Shown here: in pieces, positions 10,529-21,556 of the stretch
How positions within the stretch are numbered: the first letter of the stretch is position 1
How the letters are laid out: the number at the start of each line of letters is the position of its first letter
Assembly: GCA_024114885.1 (NCBI GenBank)
Contig: CP099425.1
Location: 124,001-188,000 of the forward strand
Length of the DNA stretch: 64,000 bases
Reading direction: 5' to 3'
Source: Septoria linicola
Lineage: Eukaryota; Ascomycota; Dothideomycetes; Mycosphaerellales; Mycosphaerellaceae
The notes under the pieces: model-generated
What the model saw: only the letters and a program-made list of their open reading frames with translations
Database searches by the model: none
Told to the model about the DNA's origin: nothing
Translations under genes and position numbers: made by a program

Positions 10529-11437
10529 ATGGCTATTGCCAGGCGCGCCACCGCCGCATTAGTGGTGCTGCTGGGCACGATTGCCTTGGGCATGGCTCTT
10601 GGGGATCCATGTGGTGACGGCCCTCCAAGTCACACAATTCTCGACGATGACGATGCTCTATTCCGCGACGATGGACAACTGGTAAGCTCAGGCGATGATT
10701 GGCCTGCTTGCGACTGGGCACCTATGACTTGCGAACGTTCACTATGCTCTGACAATGCGGATTTCTGCGAGACTTCTACGGACTCCCAAGATGAGCTGTC
10801 CGCTCATGACAAGGCCTCTAGAAGTGTGCAAGTACATTACCTGAACCCCGACCAGAGAATGGTGTTACGCGTTCCGATTGCACCATCGGCGGACACTGCC
10901 TCGGAAGCTGGAGGCCGCCAGATGTATCAAGGGGCCTTCATCTATGCTGTCCAAAACGACTGCTCAGATTGGGAAATCATCAATCTCGAGCTCGAAAATG
11001 CCGGCAAAGGTAAGAAGCTGGTGGTCGAGCATATCCTTGAGCTACAGACTATCCCGCGATTCCTGGAGACTTTGGATACTGGCAATCTACCGGGAGGCGC
11101 TGGAATGCAGACTGGACGTCTAAGCAGAGCCGATGTTATGAACAACTGGAATTTTGATACTCTGCCTGCAAACGTTCCAGTCATTGGCGGTGTAAGGCAC
11201 CAAACGCCCAATCGAAGAGTCATGGAAGCAATCGGATCTGGGAAGAGCTTGAAGAACCTTGTGGTCGCCGACGAAGATTTGAATGGGGCGAAGGCAAAGC
11301 TTTGGGCCAGTGACAACCCTCGCGATCTCGATGAATTCAGAAAGGATGTTAGAGACTGGCTCGACTGCAAGATCTCCGACCCAGCTGTTTTCATACAGTA
11401 CATCAGGGCTGCCAGAGCAGTCTTCGCATATCTCTAA
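10529..11437 (+). CDS. Secreted protein of a chitinase-associated type, probably truncated
   Basis: This single exon encodes 302 aa with a hydrophobic N-terminal signal (ALVVLLGTIALGMALG). A Cys-containing segment follows (ACDWAPMTCERSLCSDNADFC), then VVEHILELQTIPRFL. EHxLExQ-type motifs occur in the C-terminal regions of large fungal class V chitinases and in stand-alone secreted proteins, so I place it there tentatively; I see no GH18 catalytic DxxDxDxE motif. The frame ends with TAA right after AVFAYL, where relatives appear to continue, and a relic of the continuation lies downstream. It may therefore be a shortened protein or a pseudogene. CT/CA-rich DNA with no obvious TATA precedes the ATG. 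Confidence 0.55.
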   Translation: MAIARRATAALVVLLGTIALGMALGDPCGDGPPSHTILDDDDALFRDDGQLVSSGDDWPACDWAPMTCERSLCSDNADFCETSTDSQDELSAHDKASRSVQVHYLNPDQRMVLRVPIAPSADTASEAGGRQMYQGAFIYAVQNDCSDWEIINLELENAGKGKKLVVEHILELQTIPRFLETLDTGNLPGGAGMQTGRLSRADVMNNWNFDTLPANVPVIGGVRHQTPNRRVMEAIGSGKSLKNLVVADEDLNGAKAKLWASDNPRDLDEFRKDVRDWLDCKISDPAVFIQYIRAARAVFAYL

Positions 11438-11778
11438 GAGCCAGAGATTAAGAAGCGATATCGAGCATAGAGAGCTGGTGTGGAGAGTGAGCTGCAGTGA
11501 TCGACTAGAACGCAGCCTAGGCTCGGGGCCGAATAGCCAGTGACTGGCGAGAGTTCATGCCGTAAGCTGTCCTGATGTCCTTCAGAAAGACATTTTGCTA
11601 ACATAGTATCAGGGCATATGAAGCTTTTGTCGCGGCCTATACAAGACAATAGCTACGGAGCGTTATCGAGGACATCGAGGACGCCATGAAACGCAAGACG
11701 AAGCTACCGCCAAATGCGAAGGAAGTGACCGATGCACTGAAGGGATACAAGCAGTTAATCGATAATATCAAGTTCTAG
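11438..11778 (+). pseudogene. Decayed 3' continuation of the 10529 gene
   Basis: After the TAA the same frame continues as EPEIKKRYRA, TAG, RAGVESELQ, TGA and further stops. A probable 3' intron ends at TATCAG near 11610. Beyond it another frame reads AYEAFVAAYTRQ, TAG, then LRSVIEDIEDAMKRKTKLPP and on to a natural-looking stop at 11776-11778. Several stops replace likely CAA or CAG codons, as a CpA to TpA change would. The continuation is an inference from frame and codon character; no homologue was aligned. Confidence 0.45.
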
Positions 11779-12030
11779 CCTAGCGCCGTGCGCAGGCCAG
11801 TGTTTGAAATAGCTAGACGAGAATGAAGGAGGCTCAAAGACTAGAAGTAGCTACATAGTCTGCGTGTGCTACTGATCGACGGCTCAGAGACAGCTCATCA
11901 AAGGGCCTCGCGATATGGGGCTAGTACGCCCTCAAATCGTAGCTTAGGCCACTCAGTCCTTCAGCGTCGCCATTACAAGATGATCTTGCTTGTGACCTCG
12001 ACAGTTCATCGTCCCATCGATTTATGCTGC

Positions 12031-12715
12031 TCAAACTCGCTGAATCTTTGGCGGACGCTCGTAGTAGATCGCCCATCCACCACGCTTCAGCATGTTGTAC
12101 GCACGTGGCAACAGCGTAATAGCTGCCATCCTCCGCCAGCCCACGTCCATCAGTCTGCATCCATCGATTGGGTCATAGCCCTCGTCCTCTGAGTCATCCT
12201 CAAAATCGTCTGTCAAGAGCTTGACGTAAGCAGAGGGAGTACGAAACTCGTAGCTGTCTGTGGAGTAGGGATCATGTCCGTTAAGTACGGCCTGGACCAC
12301 TTCTTCGTCGGCATAAATGCAGCTCGTATATCGAGTCACACTCTTGATCCCACTAACGAAGTCAACCCAATCGTTGAAGTAGCTATGGAGAGTCAGCAGC
12401 GAGGAAGGTTCTGTAGGAATAGACTGATACTCACTTTCGAATCTGACTGATCGAGGCCCCATCATACAGATCTTTGTCGCTTCATGCATCCCAGGAGAAG
12501 ACTTCTTTCAGCAACTTCCCGCCAATGCGAATTGCTAGAGACGGATCGACGTATGCATCGAGACACTTCAGGAAGAACTCCCACTGGGCGTCGTCTTTGT
12601 ATGTGCAGCGATATACCACGTAGCCAATCTTTTGGTCGTGATGTTTCTCGATCATGGAAAGAACGGCTTGGACTTCTTCGCTAATCGCGCCGTCTGCTTT
12701 GTTCTCGAGCGTCAT
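12031..12715 (-). pseudogene. Copy 2 of the unknown fungal family, one in-frame TGA
   Basis: Exon 1 begins at 12715 and shows KIGYVVYRCTYKDDAQWEFF. Exon 2 (12382-12031) follows a 52-nt intron (12383-12434, GTGAGT...CATAG) with frame preserved. It shows YTSCIYADEEVVQAVL, AYVKLLTDDF, DPIDGCRLMDVGW and IYYERPP. The only lesion is a TGA at 12484-12482 between FSWDA and SDKDLYDGASISQIR, where copy 3 has Arg (probably CGA to TGA). The family is widespread in Pezizomycotina, with no known function and no signal peptide. It is either a recent pseudogene or a gene with an unrecognised alternative splice. Confidence 0.75.
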
Positions 12716-13073
12716 GTTGACAAGTACGCGTGCAGCTCAAATACACGCGAGATGTACCTCGTGGGCAAGCAATATTGATGTATATGAGAAGAAAGACAAA
12801 GAAAGTGGAGCAGTTTCATGGGCGCGGATTCAAGGTTCGCACTAGTAACGTTAGACAAACACGTGAAGCCAGTCATTGTATACCTCCTATTGGCAAAGAA
12901 AAATCGGAAGACCAGGCACTAGCCCAACAATCTCATCTGAACCAGTTTTGAGCTGTGGGACCGGAGGTCCGCACTAGGAGCGCGTAGTTTGTGTATACTG
13001 GCACTCTCATATAGCCCACCGAGAGAGAGTCGACCCAAGTCAAAGGTCGCGGTCATTGCTGCGTGCGAGAACC

Positions 13074-13870
13074 TCAAAGATGCAGAGTCGCGTCGAGCTG
13101 GCACCATCGCCGTGATCCTAAAGCATCTCGAAAGCTGAAGTCTCCCTTGATCATCGGCGGTCTGCGATACTCCTGCCACCATCCGCAACCCTGCAGCAGG
13201 CGGTATGTGCGCGGAAACAGGTACTGCGCATAGACGTTCATCCAACCCACGTCACGCGTAGTGCAGCCATCGATCGCAGGGAAATCATTGTCATTCCCAC
13301 TCGCCAGATCTTCGTCCCACTCGCTGTTGACAAGCTTGACATAAGCTCGTTCCTTTTGCCACGCGCGAGGATCTTCACCAGTAAGCACAGACTCCACCAC
13401 CTCGGCGTCTGCCAGAACGAAGTGCAGGTACTTGGGCTCGTAGGCTATCATATCGACAGAAGCCACCCACTCGCAGAAGTCGCCTTTTAAAGATCAGTCA
13501 ATGAAGATGGTGACATGAGACGTGTAACGTACCGGCGAAGGTCACTAATCGAGGCTCCTTTATACTTGGCTCGGTCATCGCGGACGTCCTATACAAACAC
13601 CTCTTTTAGCTTGAGACTAGGGTGGTCACCTCTGTCGAAGTTACTGTCTTCCTCGAGCTCAAAATTTGCGGAGTCTGTCAGAAGTTCGATGAACTGAACC
13701 CACTTGTCTTCGGCTTCGTAGGTTGTGCAGAAGACGACGAAACCGAGCTTACCACCGTGGGTCCTGGGCAATGTTTCATAGATTGGACCCGAGCTACTGT
13801 GGTCGAATCCTGGTTTGACCAGTGTTGCCAGCCTCTTCATAGTGTCGTTAAGGTCGGTCGAGCCTGCCAT
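13074..13870 (-). pseudogene. Copy 3 of the unknown fungal family, TAG plus frame-breaking junction
   Basis: Exon 1 from 13870 shows GKLGFVVFCTTYEAEDKWVQF and LKLKEVFV. A TAG (13591-13589) then stands where copies 1 and 2 have Trp, followed in frame by DVRDDRAKYKGASISDLRR. The best intron (GTACGT at 13532 to AAAAG at 13484) does not keep the frame into DFCEWVASVDM; one extra base is present. Exon 2 continues with FVLADAEVVESVL, AYVKLVNSEW, PAIDGCTTRDVGW and EYRRPP. Two independent lesions make this a pseudogene. It lies tandem to copy 2 on the same strand. Confidence 0.75.
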
Positions 13871-14556
13871 ATTTGCAGATCTGAGGATGCGTCCTGCAAC
13901 TTTGTGATGTGGTGTGAATGCTGCGAAGACTTTCGTCGTCAGGTCGCAAACATAATGCGGCGGCGGGCCGGCCTGGAGCTAATTCGCGCTAAGCGAGCAC
14001 GACGCAAGTGAAGTTCTGTTAGCTGCATATTGACATGCATAAAAGTCACTTCGTCCTTTGTGAAGACTGTGTTTAGAGGTCTGCAGACACTGCAAAGGCT
14101 CTGTGCAATTTCCTGATAGCTAGGCACGGAGAACTCCCAACACCACTGCTTGTATGCGGCCTGTCACCTTTGCGCTGCTGGAAAAGGACAGCATAAGCGC
14201 CATGAGACGCTTTTGTCTGGTGAAGGCAACAATGAGCACAAGGTCGACACTCATAGAAGGCCTCAACTCTCCTCGATGCGCCGCCAGGATCATTGAGACT
14301 TTGACAACAGCGGTCACGGGACCTTGGAGGCCCGAGAGGACTCCTCGGGACCTATGGCCAGGTGATGAAGAAGCTATCTCGAGCGGCGACCTAGATCCTA
14401 TCCGATAACCAAGAAGCTCGCCTCCACCAAGCGCGAAAGCCACCAGCTGTCGCGAGTCAGCAATCGAGAGTCCTTCATGCTGGATCTATCGCTCCCAACA
14501 CGCTAGATGCAGCGTCTTCAGAGCCGGCCACGAGTCTGCGACACATCAATGTTTCT
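13871..14556. other. Spacer, nothing recognised
   Basis: Short open stretches on both strands show no domain, signal peptide or consistent splice structure. Confidence 0.45.
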
Positions 14557-15130
14557 CAATGTAAGAGCGTTTCGCCGTAGCTCGCCCAGTAGCCGCCATT
14601 CTCATGCCCACGAAAGGTAAAGCCATCGATACCGGGTGCCACCACAATCTCTTCCAGGAAGCAGGAGCAGAATTGTGTCAGCATTCCAAGATCTACGATC
14701 CTGTTCAAAGCAGACGATGCCATCCCACCTCGCTGCAGGTTCGAAAGGGCTCTCCAGTTCTTTCGAGATGGTCGATCCCACACGTCCACTCCAAGACTCC
14801 AGGTCCAGCTACACCTGGAGAGTCACCTCTGTTAGATACGCTGCTGCGCCACAAGCATGAAGGCCGTACAAGCCGCGAGCAGCCAAGGTGCCAATTTCAG
14901 CTTCTGGCCATTCCTCGACATTGCTCAAGACATTCATGACTTCAGAGCTGTTCGTCGCAAGCGCGATCACTGCGTAGCCCACGACCGCGTTGACAGAGCC
15001 AAAGAAGAGTCCAGCAAAGACTTCCATCCCAATCGTGTCCAATAACTTCTACATGACGAGCAGAGTAAGCAAGTTGCGATGCATCTGCCACGCTTGCCCA
15101 CCAGAACTGTCATCACGAATGTGGCAGCCA
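14557..15130 (-). pseudogene. Decayed integral membrane protein gene
   Basis: One minus-strand frame reads GQAWQMHRNLLTLLVM, TAG (15051-15049), KLLDTIGMEVFAGLFFGSVNA with clear membrane segments, then LSNVEEWPEAEIGTLAARGLYG and HACGAAAYLTEVTLQV, and a TAG (14811-14809). It continues LDLESWSGRVGSTISKELE, PFEPAARWDGIVCFE and WNADTILLLLPGR to a TGA. The pattern resembles multi-pass fungal membrane proteins of unknown function that end in a cytosolic tail with such a PFxPxARxDGI segment. The two TAGs can be explained as mutated CAG or CAA codons. Upstream parts (15130-15650) may hold further remnants, but I cannot join them. Confidence 0.55.
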
Positions 15131-15851
15131 ATCAGACCCGCGTCTCACCGATGCCCAACATTAACTGCATTCTCAGATTCCAGCCGGGACATCGATCGTC
15201 GATGTTCGTCATTTGCTCGTGATGGCAATGAGTTCGACGGTCACACGTCGAAACATCGACGGGAGTACTTGCACTTGAGGGCGATTCAAGCCTTGTAGAC
15301 CCCAGGAGGACGATGCTCGGTCGGAGTAAAGCAGGAGTGGTGCTACCAGGGAGCATGCTGAAGGTCGCGGCCACGGCTGAGCGCAGCTGATGCATAGATC
15401 ATCCTGTGAGAAGTATGGACACGGTCATTGATGAGCTGTGTTCGATCTCGATAGGATCCGATGCATTGAGAGGGATTGGACAGGACGAAGGTACCGTGAA
15501 CACCCGAAGACTGCCCAGCCTGCCAAGCACATCTTTCACGTGCAGAATCCTGCGCCGGCGTCAGTGCGTCCTCTGTTTGCATCTCAATCAGCCCAAACAT
15601 CTCTCCAAGTCTCGGAGCGCAGCGGACTAGCATGGCGTTGCACAACGCTGGAGGTACTCCTATCGGACCTCATAGCCATGAAGCCGACTCCGGCTTATAT
15701 CCAAGCTGATGAGTGGGGAATTATGCTTCGGTAGGATCGGCATGATGGCCACAGGTTGGTGAAGAGCATTCGAATTGGTATATAGGACACACAAGATGGC
15801 GTGCAAAAGACAACTCCTAACACTACAGACTTCGCTACTCAGACAGCACAC
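15131..15851. other. Spacer with possible remnants
   Basis: This may include the 5' part of the decayed membrane-protein gene (minus strand) and the promoter of the flavin monooxygenase gene (plus strand). No element could be pinned down. Confidence 0.4.
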
Positions 15852-17213
15852 ATGGCAGGTTTCCTGGACAATGTGGCGATCATAGGCGCCGGCCTTGGGG
15901 TGAGACCAAGCTGCGCAGCTCGCCATTTCAGCAGAAGCTCACCTTGACTTCAGGGCTGTGCACTCGGGCTAGCACTCTCCGCTCAAGACATACCTTTCAC
16001 AATCTACGAAAGTCGACCTGAGATTTCCGGCGTCATCCCATCAGGCGTGGTCCTCACACCGAACGGCCTTCGCGTGCTGGATCGTCTGGGAGTCTTCGAG
16101 CGCATACGCAGCCGCTGCTACATCTCCACCCACCGAAACGTCAAGAATGACAAGGATGAAACAATCAAGTGTATCGCACTTGGCGGGCCAGAAGTCTTTG
16201 GCTACTGGAACCATCGCATATGGCGAGGTCTCTTGCTGGACGAGATGCGACTGATGCTGAAAGAGCGGGGCATTGCAATACAATATAATTCCAGATTCGG
16301 CGGCATCGTTTCTGATACCATTGAGGGCGTGGAGTTCCGGATCAATGACCAGACAGTTCAAGCTTCACTCCTTGTAGGCTCCGATGGCATCCACAGCACT
16401 CTACGAAAACATCTGGCGCCAGATGTCGAGCCTGAGTACACTGGCGTGATGGGTGTCATCAGCCACATCAAGTGGGATGCTGTCGCATGGCCATCTCCGG
16501 ACTACGAGCGCAATGCAACCATACAAGGTAAGCCTGGCGCTCTGTTCTGGATCGCAGAAGATCCCCAAGCCGAGGACATCATGATCGGATTTCAAGTTCA
16601 AAGGCCCGAACAGTCGCGCAAAGATCTCGAAGAGCTCCAAGCAGACAAAGACAAGCTTGTCGAGTTCTACCGCAAAGGCTACGAGGAGCATGGCGCCACT
16701 GCCCGCAGCATCATCGATGCCGTGGCTGCGAACAAGGAGACACTCTACATCTGGCCGTTCATGAGGATGCCGAGGATAGCACAATGGTATAGCGACAGCG
16801 GTCGCATGATCCTCGTCGGCGATGGCGCACATGCTCTCCCACCTAGCAGCGGACAAGGCGTCAATCAAGCTCTCGAAGATGTCTACTCTCTGACCTTGTT
16901 GCTTGCCTCGGCATGTAAGCGTGGTGAAGCGGGCAATCCTGCAGCCACGAACAGAGATGGCTCGGCAAAGTCCGACCTACTCGACGTTCTGGCATTCTGG
17001 CAGCGAACGCGACAGGATCGTATCGATGCGATCTTTGATTGGGCCACCAACACAAACAATGTTGAAAGACTGCCAGAGGCCGATCGTCAAAAGCTCCTGG
17101 CTGAGGGCAAAGTCAGACCAGGCCAAGGCGACGACACCAGCTGGCTGTTCAAGTACGACTATGATAAAGTGGTCAATGAATGGCTGGCGACAAGAAGAGA
17201 GATGGCATCATAA
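15852..17213 (+). CDS. FAD-dependent monooxygenase (salicylate hydroxylase-like)
   Basis: Two exons (15852-15899 and 15954-17213) are joined in phase 0 over a 54-nt intron (GTGAGA...TTCAG), giving 435 aa. The intron splits the dinucleotide-binding fold, which reads VAIIGAGLGGCALGLALS once joined. The family's DG motif is seen in LLVGSDGIHSTLRKHL, and the GD motif that contacts FAD in GRMILVGDGAHALPPSSGQG. Group A flavoprotein monooxygenases hydroxylate aromatic or cyclic substrates using NAD(P)H and oxygen. The substrate cannot be told from sequence. The length fits the family and no lesion is seen. It converges on the CAP gene with about 100 bp between the stops, and no other secondary-metabolite gene is adjacent. 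Confidence 0.9.
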
Positions 17214-17315
17214 TGGGTATCATTGATCATATCTCATTGCGATCAGGCGTCCCTAATCGAGCGAATGGAGCAGCTGCAGAAATTGACAGCAAACAACGCC
17301 GAATACCAGCTTCGA

Positions 17316-18061
17316 CTACTCCAAATCGACAACCGACAGCAGATCCGCGGTCGTCAAGTTGCGGCCGTAATCCCATCCAATTGTCTCGTTCCCAAGTGGC
17401 CCACCGACTTGTTCTGCGTACTGGTCTCCATAGTTACCTGTGCGAAATCAGTTGGGCAGCTCATGTCCTTGATAATCTGCTGACTTACCAGGAGTCTTGT
17501 AGTTGCAGACAGTCAGGTATGGCAGCACGTTGCTTCCAGTGTTGGCAACACCTCCCGAGCAGTGTGTCGTCGCACAACCGATGATGGAGGTGTTCTTCCA
17601 GACGACCTGGGTGAAGTGTCCCCATGAGTGGAAAGTGTTGGTCATTTCTGAATCGGTAGGTTCTCTGCCGTAGGCGGGGTAGAGTGGCTCTTCGCCATTG
17701 TACCAAAGGTCGGTGATGACCGAGGAGATGTTTTCGCCCTTGACACCAGCAGCTAGGTTCTGGCCATAGTTGCCACCGTCGAAGTCCCTACAAGATGTTA
17801 GCATTGGTTGGCTGTGCTTCCCCGAATTCCAACTCACATCTGGTGCTCAAAGTTGCAAGTATCGGCAATCTTCTTCGCAGTCGCGGCAAGATCATCGTCC
17901 CAGGTCACGTTAGGAGCCGAGTGGTTCGCTCTGTGGATGTTGTGGTGAAGGACCGCCAGCTGAGAGTAGTTCAAAGAAGTGTACTCTTCTTGTCTCTGGA
18001 CCAGAGTTGGCAGAGCAGAGACAGTAGCGGCGAACACTGCAGCAATGGTAAGGAACTGCAT
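17316..18061 (-). CDS. Secreted CAP/PR-1-like protein
   Basis: Three exons (18061-17838, 17787-17489, 17437-17316) with introns of 50 and 51 nt give 214 aa. The signal peptide is MQFLTIAAVFAATVSA, followed by a short propeptide-like stretch with QRQ. CAP-domain motifs appear in order: LHNIHRANHSAPNVTW-like start (HHNIHRANHSAPNVTWDDDL), HFTQVVWKNTSIIGC, and YLTVCNYKTPG continuing as NYGDQY after the last intron. CAP/SCP proteins of fungi bind sterols or fatty acids and some influence virulence; yeast Pry proteins are the reference. The last exon is short and lies beyond an in-frame stop in the unspliced DNA, so a naive call would truncate the protein. Confidence 0.92.
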
Positions 18062-18192
18062 GGTGTGAAATACGTGCTTAAAGAATCGATGCTCGTTGAC
18101 GATGATCTTGACAATATCAGCATGAATTGGCTGTGAGCTTGAGAGAACGACTAAAGAGAAAAGGCAAGATCTGATCCAACGTCCTCGGGATG

Positions 18193-18200
18193 TTATATAT
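18193..18200 (-). promoter_or_regulatory. TATA-like element of the CAP gene
   Basis: ATATATAA on the minus strand lies about 130 bp upstream of the CAP start codon at 18061, within the usual range for fungal TATA elements. Position and sequence are the only support. Confidence 0.4.
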
Positions 18201-20712
18201 CACAACAAGCGGAGTCTGTCCCACTCACTCACACGAAAGAGCCGGCCGTTTGATGTGTCAATGGCAACTAGGCTGTTGATTTGTGCTTAGGTGGCGCACT
18301 CTTAGGTGGGCAAGGCTATGGTTCCAAGTGGGAACAGAGATGGTCTGGACGGCTTGCGTGGCCTGCTGGTCGGTGGGTCACAAGAAGCGAACAGTCGTGC
18401 ACTCACCGTGACCAGCAGGCGCATAACGCATGGCCCATCAATTGGAAGGCACCAAAGTTGATGACCGGAAGGCCCAGCCGCAGCGCAAACCACTACTGCA
18501 GAACGCCTCCTCATCCCTATGGAGAAGGAGGACCGGATAATGTCTCTGGATGCAGCAGCTGCTATGGCTGGAAGCATCTGGAGATGTCCGCTCGAAAGTG
18601 GACCAGCCGGTTACTGACGACTCCAAGCCACGGCACACTTCGACACGAGCGGAGAAGAGGAGGGCAGTCTGCCTGGTGACTTGTTTTGTTCATTAGTCCA
18701 GCGCAAACATTCGCGCAAGCCTGGCTCAGGCCGTTCGTTCATTCAGCACAACCGTCAAGATTTCCCACGCGATACTATCTATCATGTGCGGAGGATATGC
18801 GTCCTTCGTCTGATGGTCCAGCCATGTGGTAGGACAGCGCCGGCGAAGGGGTTTCGGGACTGTCTCGATCTGCTTCAACGTGGCTGCCCATCAGTCTGCA
18901 CCCAAGAGTTCTAGCCGCTACATGAAACGTCTCACTAAACCTTCTCAGTGGAGTCCACAGCATGTGATCTTGGCGTCCATTGGACTATTCGGCGGATCCT
19001 GCAGCTTTTGACGAGACGGACCTGCAGATTTGCTGCGCGAGCGGCCGCCAGTGTGGTGCCGAACACTCGTCTCGCAACAGCCTTATGCGCTTGGCAAGCC
19101 GCAACTCATTTTGCGACGCTTTGTGACTGGAGCAGATCGCACCGAGGCTCTCGTTTGTCGACGCCTTTCGCTGACAGTTTGAACATGCTTGTCTTTAACT
19201 TTGCTTCTGTCGCAATTCACCGTTGATCGCATCGAGAGGAGTTGCCAAGTGAGGCTTTCAGATGTCAGAAGTGAGGGCAGCACGAAGATGCGGAGTCGCA
19301 GACCGACCATCTGTCAACGCGGCCTTGGAAAGATCTTCACACCAAGTGTAAAGATGATCACAGTCTGTGGCAGTGTTCTTTGTTGATTCGACGCGAACTG
19401 GTTCGTCCGAACTGCCGGATCAGCGCACGGTGATTATCCGGTACATGTCTCGGCCACAAATCCACCGGAACTGCGGTCTCAGTCGGAAAGAGTCCAGAAT
19501 CCAGCCCTTCCGGAGTGCGTACCGCTCTTTGCATGTGAAACCTTCAAACGTCTGCAATCGACGAGGGCGTTGCGGAGAACGTTGTCGCGCCCAAGCAGAT
19601 TGCAAAGAGTTTTACAGCCTCGCATGTCACAACACAAAGACAACGATCGGACAGCACACTGTGTCTCCAACATACAATCCTGACAGAATCATGCGTGCAA
19701 CATGCCACAAGTTGCATGGCCAAACATGATGCAGTGCAACACATCGGCTGACTGCATCTCGCTTCATTTCCACGACCCAGACTTTGCTACGAGGTTCGCC
19801 GAATGCATCGTCAGTACGAGACCGTTGGCATTATTGCTTCGCTGAGGCTCAATTGGGAAGCACCGCCTGGCATTGAACGAGGAAGCGTGGATCACCGGTC
19901 AGCCACATATTGACTAACCATCTCTTAAAGGCTTTGTTGTTCGACACAAGCAGAGAAACATCGCATTACATCACGAACGCAATCTCGTTGTCAACTCGGC
20001 AAGACATCTTTCAGCTGCAAGCGGCAGACATATCGACACAAATGATGTAAAGGCCCAATGGAGGCTGAAACCACAGAGATGAGATCCGTGAAGTACTGAC
20101 ACCTTCGAGTATGAAATCAATCGGACGTCCTTTTGCGTGCCTCTTAGCAATTGACCATCAGGAGTCTCTGCACAACAGACTGTATGATGTGCCGTCGCAC
20201 ACAGAGCGGCAAGACGACCACTTGAGCATCGGGCACAGTCGTCAGGGTTGCGTGGAAGTAACCTGTGGGACAGTGACAAGATATGAACGGAGCACTGTAT
20301 GCTGTTATTGCTTACTCCATGTAGCTCGCAAAGCGTGTGCAGGAATAACGTGGAGGTCTCCAAGATTTCCACGCAAGCATGAGGCTTGTCGTGACCACAT
20401 CTTGTTCTCGCGTGTAGCACGTCAGGTCAGGTTTCACCCACGCTGTGGGAAGTCGCGATCAAAGAACAACTTCGGAGATGAACTGGTGCAAGCACTCCTT
20501 GTGCCGTCCACTGCTATCTAACCTCCACTCATGCTGGCTCTACTCAACATTCTGGACACTCGTCGTCCTTCAGGCAATATGTCGACACTGATCGACACAA
20601 ATCAAAGCCCTTTCAACACAGTCTTGGACCACAAAACCAAGGAACGCGTCTCATAGAATTCAACAAGCATAGCTGAAGCCTGAACGCATGGTTCTAGCAA
20701 GCCCCCAACTTC
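18201..20712. other. 2.5-kb gene-free stretch
   Basis: No open stretch here has a recognisable domain, signal peptide or coherent intron pattern on either strand. Composition is normal, not RIP-like. It may hold an unrecognised noncoding gene or old, non-RIPed relics. Confidence 0.5.
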
Positions 20713-21556
20713 TTAGAGGATATGATCCGATGCCAGCCCTCGCAGATACTGTGCTCCCGAGAGGACCAACCAGCGAGCGGACAAGCTATGCAAGAACTTG
20801 CCGAACCAGCTTTCCAAAGGCAATGCAACACCATTCCGCTTCTCGGTCCATTGAATAGTCTCGGATGTTAATGTCGCACCCTCGTTCCGTGGTCGCAAAG
20901 AGATGACCAGAAGTCCTTTGACAGCCTCGTAGCCTGGGGCCGGGTTGATGGCGATCTCGGCACGAAGAGGAGTCCGCTTGACGACTTGGTAAGCACCACC
21001 AACCAGATCGCCCTCCACAAAGTTGAGATTATCGATATGGTCCTGCTTGAACGACTCGCGTTGGGTGGCAGAGCTGTATGCGAACCACACGAACCAGCTT
21101 GCAGGCGTCTTGTTGAACTTGGTGAAGTTGTTGCGGAGGAGGCCAGTGAAATCGTCTGCAAGATCTGCGCTGAGACCAATAGTCACATCGCGAACGTGAG
21201 AGGTCACCTTGTCGTGTGCAACGCGGTAAGACTTCGCATCCTCAGTCAGAGCTTTGGGTACATTCTCAATTTCTCCGCACTCGAGAGATGCCCAAAGAGA
21301 GCCTGTGCTGGGATAGGTATGGATGACTTGACGGCCGAGGACGGCGTGATGGAGCAGTGGAAACAGAACGGCGCCAGCGACTGTTGCAGCGCCACCAGCA
21401 AGTAGCAGTCTCGAGATACGGTCCTATTATCACTCTAGTCAAATTGAACCTATACCGCTAGCTCACAATGATTCCAATGCTCACCTCAGGCAAGTAGCGC
21501 TCAGCCGTCCTGCTGGCTTCGTTGAAGTATCGCTGCACTTCCGCTTGGAACGACAT
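20713..21556 (-). CDS. Predicted membrane-anchored protein, function unknown, 260 aa
   Basis: Exon 1 (21556-21485) encodes MSFQAEVQRYFNEASRTAER. A 61-nt intron (21424-21484) leads in phase 0 to exon 2 (21423-20713). One membrane segment follows early, LLLAGGAATVAGAVLFPLL, and the rest is probably soluble. Later features include SHVRDVTIGLSADLADDF and a tail SARWLVLSGAQYLRGLASD. I do not recognise the family. The gene is divergent from the Zn2Cys6 regulator, with a shared 473-bp upstream region, so co-regulation is possible. Start and splice choice are well supported because the frame is open on both sides and the join restores a continuous hydrophobic segment. Confidence 0.7.

Noticed and set aside
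13622..14011. Plus-strand open stretch of 129 codons
   Set aside because: It is antisense to exon 1 of family copy 3, whose reading is supported by paralogues.
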